A DNA stretch of 64,000 nt from the NCBI GenBank assembly GCA_947683625.1, contig CANTUR010000126.1:2232001-2296000 (forward strand), given 5' to 3'. Within the stretch, counting starts at the first letter, position 1. The number at the start of each line of letters is the position of its first letter. Shown piece by piece: positions 22,748-34,660 of this stretch. The notes beneath the pieces were generated by a model, which made no database searches, had not been told where the DNA came from, and was given only the letters and a program-made list of their open reading frames with translations. Both the position numbers and the translations under genes were made by a program. This DNA comes from Mallotus nudiflorus. Its lineage: Eukaryota; Streptophyta; Magnoliopsida; Malpighiales; Euphorbiaceae.

Positions 22748-24167
22748 CAGGTCTGGTCTGGGCCTTTGGACTAAAAGCAATGGATTTGGGCTCAGAGGTT
22801 CAATCTTGGTCTTAGACTTATTATTTAGGCTTAGAGGCTATTTTAGAGAAGTTTTGAGCTTCCCCTGCATTCAAAATTTGTACTTTCTCATCATCGAGCT
22901 TTCATTATGGGCCGATCAAACTAAAGGTGCCCTGTCACGACCCAAAACAGGGGTCATAACCGGCGCTAGGGAATGGGAATTCTTTCGAATCCGGAACCCG
23001 TAGCAAACCTAAAAATAAACTAAAACATACAATAATAATAATAACAACACTTAACGCAATGGAAATAAAATCATAAATATCAAAATAATAATCCAGCATG
23101 GGATTTAAATCAAATCCATATCTCATATATAAATAAATCCTTTAATACAAGTTTCAGTTCAAATATTCAAAGTACATATCTTTCATAGATATATTGCATA
23201 AAACCCATAATTTATTTACAACTACTGCAGTGTCTAGATTATAAAAATAAAACTCAAGTTAGCAGTTTACATAGTAAAGCCAGGGCGGAAGAAATTCGAC
23301 GTACAGGCCTGCTACTGAGGTCTGAGGAAGATGACTCTCCTGAAAAATAGTCAACGGAGGGGAGTTAGACCTCACTGAGTGAATTACTATAATATATATA
23401 CATGCATACTAAATGCCAATGCACACAGTCAAAAGTATATATAGTATGTATGTATACAAGCGATTACACACAAATGCAATAAAGATCATTTAATATATTT
23501 TTATTGAAAATCACAGTTTATGAAGGATCAAATAGAACCCTAGAATATCGCAACCTCAAACAATGTTAGACAACACTCTAGCCATACAGGCTCACTTATT
23601 CCAAATATGTTCACTTGATCCATTTGGACAGTAGACTGGCCCCAAGACACTAGGTCAACCGAGCTCTAGCGGTCTGACTGTCAGTGTGATTGGCCCCGAG
23701 ACACTTGGTCAACTGAGCTCCCGCAATCACACTCCTAAATCATATCATACATCAAACAAATCAAATCCAATCAATATCCTTAAAATGGTTAGTAATATAG
23801 CCTAAATGCTATAAGCGTACCGGTACGTACTCGGTCCTAGTGCTGCCCACTAGGTAGCACGTTCTATTGATATCCTTCATTAAAATATAAAGCATACATT
23901 CATAAAAGTAAATGATGCATGAATTGAATAAAATGACGACATAAACTATATATATATACTAGAAATATACCAAAAGTAAACCAGGTATATTTCAAGTATA
24001 TATATACATCAAATAAATCCAATATAATTGTAAAATAAACTAAATATATATTTAAAAACATTTTAAATATAAATGTTTAATAAAGCATGCATATAATTTA
24101 AGATATAGCAAAATAAACCAAAAATAAACTGAAGTACTAATCAAATTATTTATGCATATTTAATCAA

Positions 24168-24171
<4 letters not shown>

Positions 24172-24249
<78 letters not shown>
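24172..24249. repeat. (TA)n microsatellite, 78 bp
   Basis: Pure TA repeat in the left LTR of element A. The equivalent site in the right LTR is shorter (32443-32503) and in the solo LTR it is only ~15 bp (36998-37013). Confidence 0.95.
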
Positions 24250-24253
<4 letters not shown>

Positions 24254-25694
24254 GTAACTCACACTTAGTGCGCTCCTCGAGATGGGTCCCACGGGCCTGG
24301 TCCACTAGGCCTCAGTCTCAGCGCAACTAAACAAACAATAATAACAGACATCAGAATAAACCTAATAGAAAATCCTAGAAACTCGATCTAGAAAATTAGA
24401 CACCGAGACAGAATTAGGGTTCGACCGGATTACGAGAATTCTACCAAAAATTCGGCAAAACCTCTCCTGTAAAACGGACATCTCTCTACTCAAAGAGTAG
24501 AGCCGGCCCTGCAAAGAAACACACTTCAAAAAACAAACACAAAAACACATCCATAATCCCTCGATCGGACTCCAAACTACAGTCTACCGACCGGGGTTCA
24601 CAATTCACAGAACAATTATGAAAATACCAAAAATGCCCTTATATCAAAGAAATACATTTAATAAGTAGAAATTATGAAATAACCCTAAAACACAGTAAAA
24701 ACCGATAAAAACTCATTTTATTAGAAAAATCGTATATTATATATATAATTGAAAATAATTTACGAAAAATAGTTTTAATTAGTTAAAAATACTAAATAAT
24801 TTGTAGAAATCATTTTTATACCTTAAATAACTATTAAAAGAAATTTAATTACATTTTTAGCTAATGTATGGTAATATTACCAAAATACCCCTATATATAA
24901 ATATACTAAAATTAATCCAAAAATTCACCAAAAATAGTATAATTATCCAAAATTAATTTTCTCCACATATTTATCAATAATATCAATAATTAAACTCAAT
25001 TAACTAATTAATTTCAATTAAAAACACAATTAACCTAATTTTCTAAAATTACATAAACCTAAACAAATTCAAAATAAATACATAGAAATTCATAAAAATT
25101 CCAAAAAAATTTCTATAATTCAATTAAAAAGCTATATTTATCATAAAACATAATTTCATAATTTAATTAATTAATTTTCGGAAATTAGAAAATAATAATA
25201 AAATATTCAAAAATACCCAAAAATCAAAATAAATTCCAAAAATTCCAAAAAAATTCACACATGTAGATTAAGCTAAGGGGAACAACATTTGTTAAGAGAT
25301 TTTTCATGAATCATAAATAAAAGCTCAAAAAAAATTCGAAAATCCAATATGGCCGAAATTGAGAAATTGACAAAAACCTTACCAAATCGAGTTTTAAGCT
25401 TAAAAAAAGCTTGGAATCATCTTCTATGGCTTCAGAGGAGTTCAACGGCACTGGAATGAGGGAATTTGGTGGCTAGAATCGTGAGGTGTGGAGGGAGATG
25501 CAACTTTCGGCCAAAATGGTTTCCTTGGCTTCGCCGGCGCCGGAGAGGATGAAGGGAGTGGCGGAGCTGCTGGAGGAAGAGGGTGGATGTCCGGGAGGCA
25601 CACCGACGGTAGTCGGCCAGAGTTGCAACGGGATGGAGGAGAGGTGGCGTCGAGAGGAAGAAGAAAGGGGGGGTAGGTTTTGGTAATTTTGCAA

Positions 25695-25696
<2 letters not shown>

Positions 25697-25745
<49 letters not shown>
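25697..25745. repeat. (TA)n microsatellite, ~49 bp
   Basis: Pure TA repeat just after the GC-rich island of the left LTR of element A. The right LTR has a similar run at 33961-34001. Confidence 0.95.
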
Positions 25746-25751
<6 letters not shown>

Positions 25752-26199
25752 TTTTAATAATGTTTATTAAAATATATTAATATAATATTTAAGAAAATCA
25801 CACACCACATATTTAGAATGCACAATATATATACATACACATACATATAATAGTTAAATAATAACTATATATAATATATACATACACAATTGAAATTACT
25901 ATTAAACCCTAAAATTATTATATATATATATATTAATACCACAATTAAAATAATGCATGAACTCATGCAAATGCATAAATATATTTAAAATAATCTATAT
26001 TAAATAATTTACGTATCAATTTCCCCGAAAATAAAATTCTTGAGAAAATTTTACATAAAATACTTAAAATAATATAAAACAATTAAAATTAGCTTTAATT
26101 AAATAACAACTCATAAAATATCACTAAATATGTACAAAAATTATTAATACTGCATATCTCGATGCAGTATAAAAATATGTAAAATCACGGGATATTATA

Positions 26200-26213
26200 G
26201 TCTTCCCCCCTTA
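26200..26213 (-). other. Polypurine tract of element A
   Basis: The plus strand reads GTCTTCCCCCCTTA next to the LTR, so the minus strand has AAGGGGGGAAG, a classic plus-strand primer just upstream of the 3' LTR. Confidence 0.9.
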
Positions 26214-26256
26214 CAAGAATTCGTCCCCAAATTCCAGAAAGAAAATGATCACAAGA

Positions 26257-26460
26257 TCAAGAAGGGAAGAGATACGGGTAAGAAGCTCGCATCTCAGCTT
26301 TAGTCTCCCACGTATGCTCCTCAACTCTGTTGCTACGCCACAGAACCTTGACCATCGGAATCTGCTTCGATCGCAACTGTCAAACTTGATAATCAACGAT
26401 TGCCACAGGTTCTTCCATAAACGTCAAATCTTCACTCACTTCTACACTGTCGGGCTGCAA
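26257..26460 (-). pseudogene. Chromodomain at the integrase C-terminus, element A
   Basis: The frame after the integrase shows the chromodomain-like pattern ending in IPMVKVLWR with the aromatic EEHTWET block, to a final TGA at 26257-26259. A TGA at 26380-26382 interrupts it where an Arg CGA codon is expected. Chromodomains of plant gypsy elements are thought to steer integration towards certain chromatin. Confidence 0.85.
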
Positions 26461-27660
26461 CACGTGTGAAGGGTCTGAGATATACTTCCTCAGCATCGAG
26501 ATATGAAATACTGGATGCACTTGTGACATACTCGGAGGCAAATCCAACCGATATGCAACAGTGCCAACTCTCTCCAGAATCTCAAACGGTCTGATATATC
26601 TTGGTGCTAACTTACCCTTCCTACCAAATCTCATAACACCCTTCATCGGAGATACCTTCAGAAAAATAAAATCTCCAACCTGAAACTCCACATCTCTGCG
26701 CCTAGGATCCGCATAGCTCTTCTGTCTGCTAACTGTGGTCTCTAATCTGTGTTTAATCACGATGACTTTCTCTGCAGCATCCTAAACCATCTCAGGTCCA
26801 GTCAAAGCTCTCTCACCAATCTCATCCCAACTCAAAGGGGATATACACTTCCTTCCGTACAATGCCTCATATGGTGTCATGCCAATACTACTATGGTAGC
26901 CGTTATTATATGCAAACTCTACTAGTGGCAAATGATCATCCCAGCTACCTCCCAAATCTAGGATACACATCCTCAACATATCTTCTAGTGTCTGGATCAT
27001 CCTCTCAGACTGACCATCTGTCTGAGGGTGAAAAGCAGTACTGAAGTCCAACCTAGTGCCCATCGCTTCCTGCAACTTCTGCCAAAAATGAGAAGTAAAC
27101 ACTGAACCTCTGTCTGACACAATGGACACAGGTACTCCATGAAGGCACATAATATGCTTTACATATAGCTTCGCCAATCTAGCTACAGAATAGGTGGCTT
27201 TCACAGGTAAGAAATGTGCAGACTTCATCAACCTGTCTACAATCACCCAGATGGAATCGTATCCATCCTTAGAATGAGGCAAACCCACCATAAAATCCAT
27301 AGTTATCCTTTCCCACTTCCACTCGGGAATAGGAAGAGGCTGAAGCTTCCCAGAAGGCTTCTGATGTTCAGCTTTCACTTGCTGACACGTCAAGCACTTA
27401 GCAACATAATCAGCGACATCCTTCTTCAATCCGTCCCACCAGTACAAATCTCTTATACTGTGGTACATCTTGGTAACACCTGGATGTACACTATAGGCTG
27501 TAGAATGTGCTTCCTCTAGGATCTCTTCTCTCAAGTCATCCACATCAGGAACACACAATCTACCACTGATCCACAACACACTGTCATCATCAAGTGTGAA
27601 ATCAGTGAACTTCCCTGCCCTGACATTCTTTGCAAGCTCTTTTAGAATAGGATCTCGGCT
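26461..27660 (-). pseudogene. Integrase of element A (two stops)
   Basis: 26782-27579 is an open stretch with the zinc-binding region (H in SVHPGVTKMY, then CLTCQ) and the core acids: D in TMDFMVGLP, D in SIVSDRGSVF and E in TDGQSERM. The GPY-type C-terminal region follows at 26380-26760 (FGRKGKLAPRYIRPFEI). TAG stops at 26782 and 27661 interrupt it, in the same frame as the neighbouring segments. All three catalytic residues remain; only nonsense changes disable it. Confidence 0.93.
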
Positions 27661-28419
27661 CTAAGCTGCTTTAATCCTATCCCTCAGTACAGATCGCACC
27701 TTAAATTGAGCTAGCAATCCACCTGACCTACTGATCTTCATCATCAGACCTTGATCCACCATCAGATGCAACTCCTGGATCAACGGTCTCCTCTCAACAC
27801 TGATGTGAGCAAGACTACCTGAGGACTTTCTACTCAAGGCATCTGCTACCACATTAGCCTTGCCCGGATGGTATAACATCTCACAGTCATAATCCTTTAA
27901 TAATTCCAACCATCTCCTCTGCCTCAGATTCAGATCTCTTTGCTGGAAAATGTACTTAAGGCTCTTGTGATTAGTAAATATCTCACAAGTCACCCCGTAC
28001 AGATAATGTCTCCAAATCTTCAGAGCAAAGATCTCTGCCACCATTTCAAGGTCATGTGTGGGATAGTTCTGCTCATGCTTCTTCAACTGCCTCGAAGCAT
28101 AGGCTATCACCCTTCCATTCTGCATCAACACATAACCAAGGCCAACTTTAGAGGCATCATAATAAACTGTGAACTTGTCCACACCATTAGGCAAAGCTAA
28201 CACTGGTGCTGTGGTCAACTTCTCCTTCAACAACTGAAAACTATTCTCACAAGCTTCTGACCACTCGAATCTAACATTCTTCTGAGTCAAGCGAGTCATA
28301 GGGGCTGCAATTTTGGAAAAATCCTGCACAAACCGCCTATAATACCTGGCTAAACCCAAAAAACTCTGAATCTCAGTAACAGAAGTCGGTCTAGGCCACT
28401 CAGACACTGCTTCAATCTT
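27661..28419 (-). pseudogene. RNase H of element A
   Basis: 248 codons with the post-palm SFLGLARYYRRFV block, then RNase H with D in YYDASKVGLG, E in HDLEM and the C-terminal YHPGKANVVADALSR. It is flanked by single TAG stops at 27661 and 28420, both at positions where Gln (CAG) is expected. Confidence 0.93.
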
Positions 28420-29361
28420 CTATGGATCAACCTGGATACCTTCTTTAGACACCACGTGTCCAAGAAAAGAAACACTCTCTATCCAGAAATCACACTTCGA
28501 GAATTTAGCATAAAGCTGATGATCTCTCAGTGTCTGTAGTACAGTCCTCAAATGATATACATGCTCCTCCATACTCCTTGAATAAACCAGTATATCATCA
28601 ATGAAAACTACCATAAACTGATCCATATATGGTCTGAATACCTTGTTCATCAGATCCATAAAAGTTGCTGGTGCATTAGTCAAACCAAAAGACATCACCA
28701 GAAACTCATAATGGTCATATCTAGTGTGGAATGCCATCTTAGGAACATCGACTTCACTAATCCGCAGCTGATGATAACCCGACCTCAGGTCAATCTTGGA
28801 AAAGAATTGTGCACCCTGTAGCTGGTCAAACAAGTCATCTATCCTCAGAAGAGGATACTTGTTCTTCATTGTCACCTTGTTTAGCTCTTTGTAGTCAATG
28901 CATAGTCTCAGGGTACCATCCTTCTTCTTCACAAACAGGACTAGTGCACCCCAAGGAGAAACACTAGGTTTGATGAAACCCTTATCCAACAACTCTTGCA
29001 ACTGCTCCTTCAACTCTGCAGGAGCCATTCTATAGGGTGGCATAGATATAGGTGTAGTACCTGGAACCACATCTATATAGAATTCAATCTCCTTGTGAGG
29101 TGGTAAACCTGGCAACTCCTCAGGAAAAATATCAGGAAACTCACAAGCAACAGGAACATCTGTGAGTGACAACTTCTCCACTAAAGTATCCCTGACTAAT
29201 GCCAAATATCCCTGACAACCTTTCCTCAACAACTTCCTAGCCGTAATAATAGAAATAAGATTCTGAGGTGCTGAACTCCTATCATCCATAAACTTTAAAT
29301 CTTCTTCATTAGGAATTCTGAAAGTCACCTCTTTATTCCTGCAATCTACCACAGCATAGTG
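28420..29361 (-). pseudogene. Reverse transcriptase of element A
   Basis: 310 codons, open from 29352 to the TAG at 28420. Landmarks: PYRMAPAELKELQ-type start, SPWGALVLFVKKKDG, RLCIDYKELNKVT, KIDLRSGYHQLRI, FGLTNAPATFMDLMN, and the active site FIDD (28594-28605). This is a chromovirus-type gypsy reverse transcriptase. It is in frame with the protease upstream and RNase H downstream. Confidence 0.95.
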
Positions 29362-29700
29362 CTAAGATAACCAGTCCATTCCCAGAATAACATCAAACTT
29401 CATCACATCCAACAGGATCAAATCAGCGGGTAATTCTCTATCTCCCACGAGAACTGGACAACCAGAAAGAACATTATCAGTGTCCAAGGAATCGCTCAGA
29501 GGAGTGGCAATAGACAAAGGAAAAGCCATCCTCGAAGCTTGCCAACAAGATTTAGAAGCAAAAACGGGAGAAACAAACGAATGCATGGCACCCAGATCAA
29601 ACAGAACCCATGCATCCATGTAATAGACAGAAATAATACCTGCCACGACTACATTGGATGCCTGAGCATCCTGTTGAGTGAGATGGAAGACTCTGGCAGG
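29362..29700 (-). pseudogene. Aspartic protease of element A
   Basis: The active site reads FDLGAMHSFVS, where gypsy proteases have D-S-G-A: the Asp is kept but the Ser is Leu (one C-to-T change would do). The domain ends GMDWLS, before TAG 29362 at a Gln position. Confidence 0.88.
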
Positions 29701-29868
29701 TCCTCGACCTCCCTGCTGACTATTAGAAGCCTGGCCAACACCTCTGGCACCTCCTCTAGTCCCTTTACCTTGACTCTGCTGTGGAACAAGCTAAGTGGAA
29801 CTCTGATGCTGGGCTGGGGGTAACTGAAATGGAACGGGTGTAGCACTAGCAATCGACTGCTGTGGAAA

Positions 29869-31001
29869 TCACAGAATCTGCGACTGCTGATACCCGGAGT
29901 AAGGACACGATCTTGCAAAATGTCCTGTCTGCCCGCATCTGAAGCATGTCAGTGGTGTCAGATAACACGGTCCCTGATGGACTCTACCGCAGGTCTGGCA
30001 AACACTGACAGCTGATCCAGAACTACGACCACTACTGCTGCTCGAAGCACCTGACCCGAATCTAAATGGTCTACGCTGACCTCCATGGCCATGTCTACTG
30101 CTCTGATGCACTCGCTGTTGCTACCTCTGACTCTGCTGAGTCGGACCTCGCTGCTGACTACTCGACCCAACATGAAAACTTGAATATGGTGTAGTCTGCA
30201 ATCCACTCACTAAACTCCCAACTGGTAGTAATCAGGCATCGCTCCCTGCTTTACTAGCCTCAGCTCAATCTCCTTAGCCAACTCAATCACAGACTCTAGA
30301 GTAAGGCCTGTTGTAGGCATACCAGCAAATGTTGAACCCAATCCAGTGGCATAGGTAGTGATTGTGAAATACTGGTCTCGCATCAAATCCTCTGCATATC
30401 TACCCAGCCAAAGAAACTCTCGGGTGTACTCCTCAACTGATCGATCACCACGAGAAATGCTGGTCAACCAGAGACGATAGCTCATACGAAGAGGCTCTGG
30501 ACAGAATCTCTTCATAAACTGCTCTCTGAACTGAGCCCAGGTCATCGTCATCATATAAGGTTGAATCATCTGAATAAACCAGTCTAGGGCTAGTCCCTCA
30601 ACAGACAGCTCGACGATCATAATCTGCTGATACTCGGTATGAGCAGTCCGAGTCCGAGTCTCAATCGCGTGCAGAAAGTCTAACAGATCGGAAGTCCCAT
30701 CAAATGCAATCCTGCCAACTCTGGCATAGAACAAAGCTGCCTCAGGGTCATACATACCCTACTGATAGGCAGGCTGAATAGGCGAAACAACTGGAGGTAC
30801 AGGAACATCCTCAAACTCAGGCTCAACAGGCTCCTCGTCCTGTAACTCTCTCTGCCTACGGCGACCTACCGCTCCTCGAGGTCTACCTCTGCCATGACCT
30901 CTACGTCTAACTGGCTACTCAGGAGGTAAAACCTCATCCTGAAAAGACTCATCATCCACGGCCTCAACGACTGGTGGAGCGACACGCACTCGCCTCCTCA
31001 T
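29869..31001 (-). pseudogene. Gag of element A (broken)
   Basis: ATG at 30999-31001 starts an Arg-rich N-terminus (MRRRVRV). The retrotransposon gag core (30210-30755: WAQFREQFMKRFCP, RGDRSVEEYTREF) is followed by a Ser/Gly-rich stretch and a CCHC knuckle (C-x2-C-x4-H-x4-C, 29905-29946). Stops lie near 30912, 30764, 30210 and 29869. A frameshift near 30210 puts the knuckle in the pol frame. Gag and pol probably formed one frame, as is usual in this clade. Confidence 0.88.
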
Positions 31002-31184
31002 TCCGAAAAGACAAACGGAAAGATTCAGACAAAACAGACAACGGAAGAATAACGTAAAAAACTAAAGCAAGGAATACTTATCAAGACATACTCCAACCTA
31101 ATTCACTGCAGTAGTTACCAAAACAAAACATAACTTGAAAATTAGGGCCATGACTCACACAACTAAGCCCTGACACAGAACTTC

Positions 31185-31196
31185 GCTCTGATACCA
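31185..31196 (-). other. Primer-binding site of element A
   Basis: The plus strand reads GCTCTGATACCA, the reverse complement of the initiator tRNA-Met site TGGTATCAGAGC. It is 4 bases from the 5' LTR (31201). Confidence 0.95.
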
Positions 31197-32439
31197 ACTT
31201 TGTCAGGACCCAAAACAGGGGCTATGACCGAGGCTAGGGAACGGGAATTCTTTCGAATCCGAAACCCATAGCAAGCCTAAAAATAAAATAAAACATACAA
31301 TAATAATAATAACAACACTTAACGCAACGGAAATAAAATCATAAATATCAAAATAATAATCCACCACGGGATTTAAATCAAATCCATATCTCATATATAA
31401 ATAAATCCTTTAATACAAGTTTCAGTTCAAATATTCAAAGTACATATCTTTCATATATATATTGCATAAAACCCATAATTTATTTACAACTACTGCAGTG
31501 TCTAGATTATAAAAATAAAACTCAAGTTAGCAGTTTACATAGTAAAGCCAGGGCGAAAGAAATTCGGCGTACAGGCTTGCTACTGAGGTCTGAGGAAGAT
31601 GACTCTCCTGAAAAATAGTCAATGGAGGGGAGTCAGACCTCACTGAGTGAATTACTATAGTATATATACATGCATACTAAATGACAATGCACACAGTCAA
31701 TAGTATATATATAATAAGCATATATACAAATAAATCCACACAGATGCAATAAAATCATTTTATATATTTTTATTGAAAATCACAGTTCATGAAGGATCAA
31801 ATAGAACCCTAGAAAATCGCAATCTCAAACAATGTTAGACAACACTCTAGCCATACAGGCTCACTTATTCCAATATATTCACTTGTTCCATTTGGACAGT
31901 AGACTGGCCCCGAGACACTAAGTCAACCGAGCTCCAGCAGTCTAACTGTCAGTGTGATTGGCCCCGAGACACTTGGTCAACCGAGCTCCAACAATCACAC
32001 TCCCAAATCATATCACACATCAGATAAATCAAATCCAATCAATATCCTCAAACAGGTTAGTAATATAGCCTAAATGCTAAAGTGTATCGGTACGTACTCG
32101 GTCCTAGTGCTGCCCACTAGGTAGCACGTTCTATTGATATCCTTCATTAAAATATAAAGCATACATTCATAAAAGTAAATGATGCATGAATTGAATAAAA
32201 TGACGACATAAACTATATATATATACTAGAAATATACTAAAAGTAAACTAGGTATATTTTGAGTGTATATATACGTCAAATAAATCCAATATAATTGTAA
32301 AATAAACTAAATATATATTTAAAAACATTTTAAATATAAATGTTTAATAAAGCATGCATATAATTTAAGATATAGCAAAATAAACCAAAAATAAAATGAA
32401 GTACTAATCAAATTATTTATGCATATTTAATCAAAATAA

Positions 32440-32442
<3 letters not shown>

Positions 32443-32503
<61 letters not shown>
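32443..32503. repeat. (TA)n microsatellite, ~61 bp
   Basis: Right-LTR counterpart of 24172-24249, about 17 bp shorter. Confidence 0.95.
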
Positions 32504-32506
<3 letters not shown>

Positions 32507-33955
32507 GTAACTCACACTTAGTGCGCTCCTCGAGATGGGTCCCACGGGCCTGGTCCACTAGGCCTCGGTCTCGGCACAACTAAACAAATAATAATAACAG
32601 ACATCAGAATAAACCTAACAGAAAATCCTAGAAACTCGATCTAGAATATTAGACACTGAGACAGAATTAGGGTTCGACTGGATATCACGTTTTACGAGAA
32701 TTCTACTAAAAATTCGACAGAACCTCCCCTGTAAAACGGACATCTCTATACTCAAAGAATAGAGCTAGCCCTGCAAAGAAACACACTTCAAAAAACAAAC
32801 GTAGAAACACATCCACAACCCCTTGGTCGAACTCCAAACTACAGTCTACCGACCGAGGTTCACAATTCACAAAACAATTATGAAAATACCAAAAATGCCC
32901 TTATATCACAGAAATACATTTAATAATTAGAAATTATGAAATTAACCCTAAAACACAGTAAAAACCGATAAAAACTCATTTTATTAGCAAAATCGTATAT
33001 TATATATATAATTGAAAATAATTTACGAAAAATAGTTTTAATTAGTTAAAAATACTAAATAATTTGTAGAAATCATTTTTATACCTTAAATAACTATTAA
33101 AAGCAATTTAATTACATTTTTAGCCAATGTACGATAAAATTACCAAAATACCCCTATATAAATAAATATACTAAAATTAATCCAAAAATTCACCAAAAAT
33201 AGTATAATTATCCAAAATTAATTTTCTCCACATATTTATCAATAATATCAATAATTAAACTCAATTAACTAATTAATTTCAATTAAAAACACAATTAACC
33301 TAATTTTCCAAAATTACATAAACCTAAACAAATTCAAAATAAATACATAGAAATTCATAAAAATTCCAAATAAATTTCTATAATTCATTTAAACACCTAT
33401 ATTTATCATAAAACACAATTTCATAATTTAATTAATTAATTTTCGAAAATTAGAAAATAATAATAAAATATTCAAAAATACCCAAAAATCAAAATAAATT
33501 CCAAAAATTCCAAAAAAATTCACACATGTAGATTAAGCTAATGGGAACATCATTTGTTAAGGTATTTTTCATGAATCACAAAGAAAATCTCCAAAAAAAA
33601 TTTGAAAATCCAATATGGCTGAAATTGAAAAATTGACAAAAACCTTACCAAATCGAATTTTAAGCTTAAACAAAGCTTGGAGTCATCTTCTATTGCTTCA
33701 AAGGAGTTCAACGACATCAAAATAAGGGAATTTAGTGGCTGGAATCGTGAGGTGTGGAGGGAACTTTCAGCCAAAACAGTCTCCTTGGCTTCGCCAGCAC
33801 TAGAGAGGATAAAGGGAGTGGCGGAGCTGCTAGAGGAAGAGGGTGGACGTCCGGGAGGCACACCGACGGTAGTCGGCCGGAGTTGTAGCGGGATGGAGGA
33901 GAGGTGGCGTCGGGAGGAAGAAGAAAGGGGGGTAGGTTTTGGTAATTTTGCAACT

Positions 33956-33957
<2 letters not shown>

Positions 33958-34001
<44 letters not shown>
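33958..34001. repeat. (TA)n microsatellite, ~42 bp
   Basis: Right-LTR counterpart of 25697-25745. Confidence 0.92.
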
Positions 34002-34006
<5 letters not shown>

Positions 34007-34170
34007 TTTTAATAATGTTTATTAAAATATATTAATATAATATTTAAGAAAATCACACACCACATATTTAGAATGCACAATATATATACATACACATACA
34101 TATAATAGTTAAATAATAACTATATATAATATATACATACACAATTGAAATTACTATTAAACCCTAAAAT

Positions 34171-34173
<3 letters not shown>

Positions 34174-34214
<41 letters not shown>
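34174..34214. repeat. (TA)n microsatellite, ~41 bp
   Basis: Expanded only here; the left LTR of element A has just ~14 bp at the same place (about 25919-25932). Confidence 0.92.
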
Positions 34215-34219
<5 letters not shown>

Positions 34220-34485
34220 CCACAATTAAAATAATGCATGAACTCATGCAAATGCATAAATATATTTAAAATAATCTATATTAAATAATTTACGTATCAA
34301 TTTTCCTGAAAATAAAATTCTCGGGAAAATTTTACGTAAAATACTTAAAATAATATAAAACAATTAAAATTAGCTTTAATTAAATAACAACTCATAAAAT
34401 ATCACTAAATATGTACAAAAAATATTAACACTGCATATCCCGATGTAGTATAAAATTATTTAAAATCACGGGATATTACATGCCC

Positions 34486-34500
34486 ACAGTTTGCCCACTC
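34486..34500 (-). other. Inner end of Tat-1 LTR and its polypurine tract
   Basis: ACA (34486-34488) completes the Tat-1 LTR after the element A insertion. GTTTGCCCACTC then resembles the GTTGCCCCCCTTTG tract beside the Tat-2 LTR (55159-55172). On the minus strand this is a degraded purine-rich primer. Confidence 0.6.
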
Positions 34501-34660
34501 GATTTTTCAAAATACTGAATTTTTGGAAATTAATTTTTTGAAAAAGCAACATAAACACAAAAACATTGAGGGATAAGAATGACATACTTGACCTTCAAGC
34601 TTCACTCAGGCCGTCAGCCTCAGGAATTTAAACCTGAGAGGTTAAACTTTTATTTCTAAC

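Larger units (their letters stand above)
21004..22932 (-). repeat. 3' LTR of Tat-1 (main part)
   Basis: About 1.93 kb; the last three bases lie beyond element A (34486-34488). It contains a pyrimidine-rich stretch (22320-22400) and two clusters of GAGGCG-type words (21893-21975 and 22676-22747). No coding sequence; frames here are chance. Confidence 0.75.
22933..26199 (-). repeat. 3' LTR of element A
   Basis: Plus-strand edges are TGTCACGACC on the left and GATATTATA on the right, where the expected CA is mutated to TA. It contains a long AT microsatellite (24172-24249), another at 25697-25745, and a GC-rich island at about 25480-25680. No protein is encoded. Confidence 0.95.
22933..34480 (-). 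mobile_element. Chromodomain Ty3/gypsy element A, full length
   Basis: Two direct 3.27-kb LTRs (22933-26199 and 31201-34480) enclose, right to left, a tRNA-Met primer site, gag, protease, reverse transcriptase, RNase H, integrase with a C-terminal chromodomain, and a polypurine tract. The target duplication TGCCC is perfect (22928-22932 and 34481-34485). Size is 11.5 kb. Large LTRs plus a chromodomain point to the Tekay/Del branch of plant chromoviruses. At least nine in-frame stops and one frameshift silence it. It is inserted three bases from the inner end of the Tat-1 LTR. Confidence 0.96.
31201..34480 (-). repeat. 5' LTR of element A
   Basis: 3280 bp, TGTCAGGACC to GATATTACA on the plus strand. 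Alignment with 22933-26199 is continuous; differences are scattered substitutions and microsatellite length. Its partner in inverted orientation is the solo LTR at 35036-38306. Confidence 0.96.
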
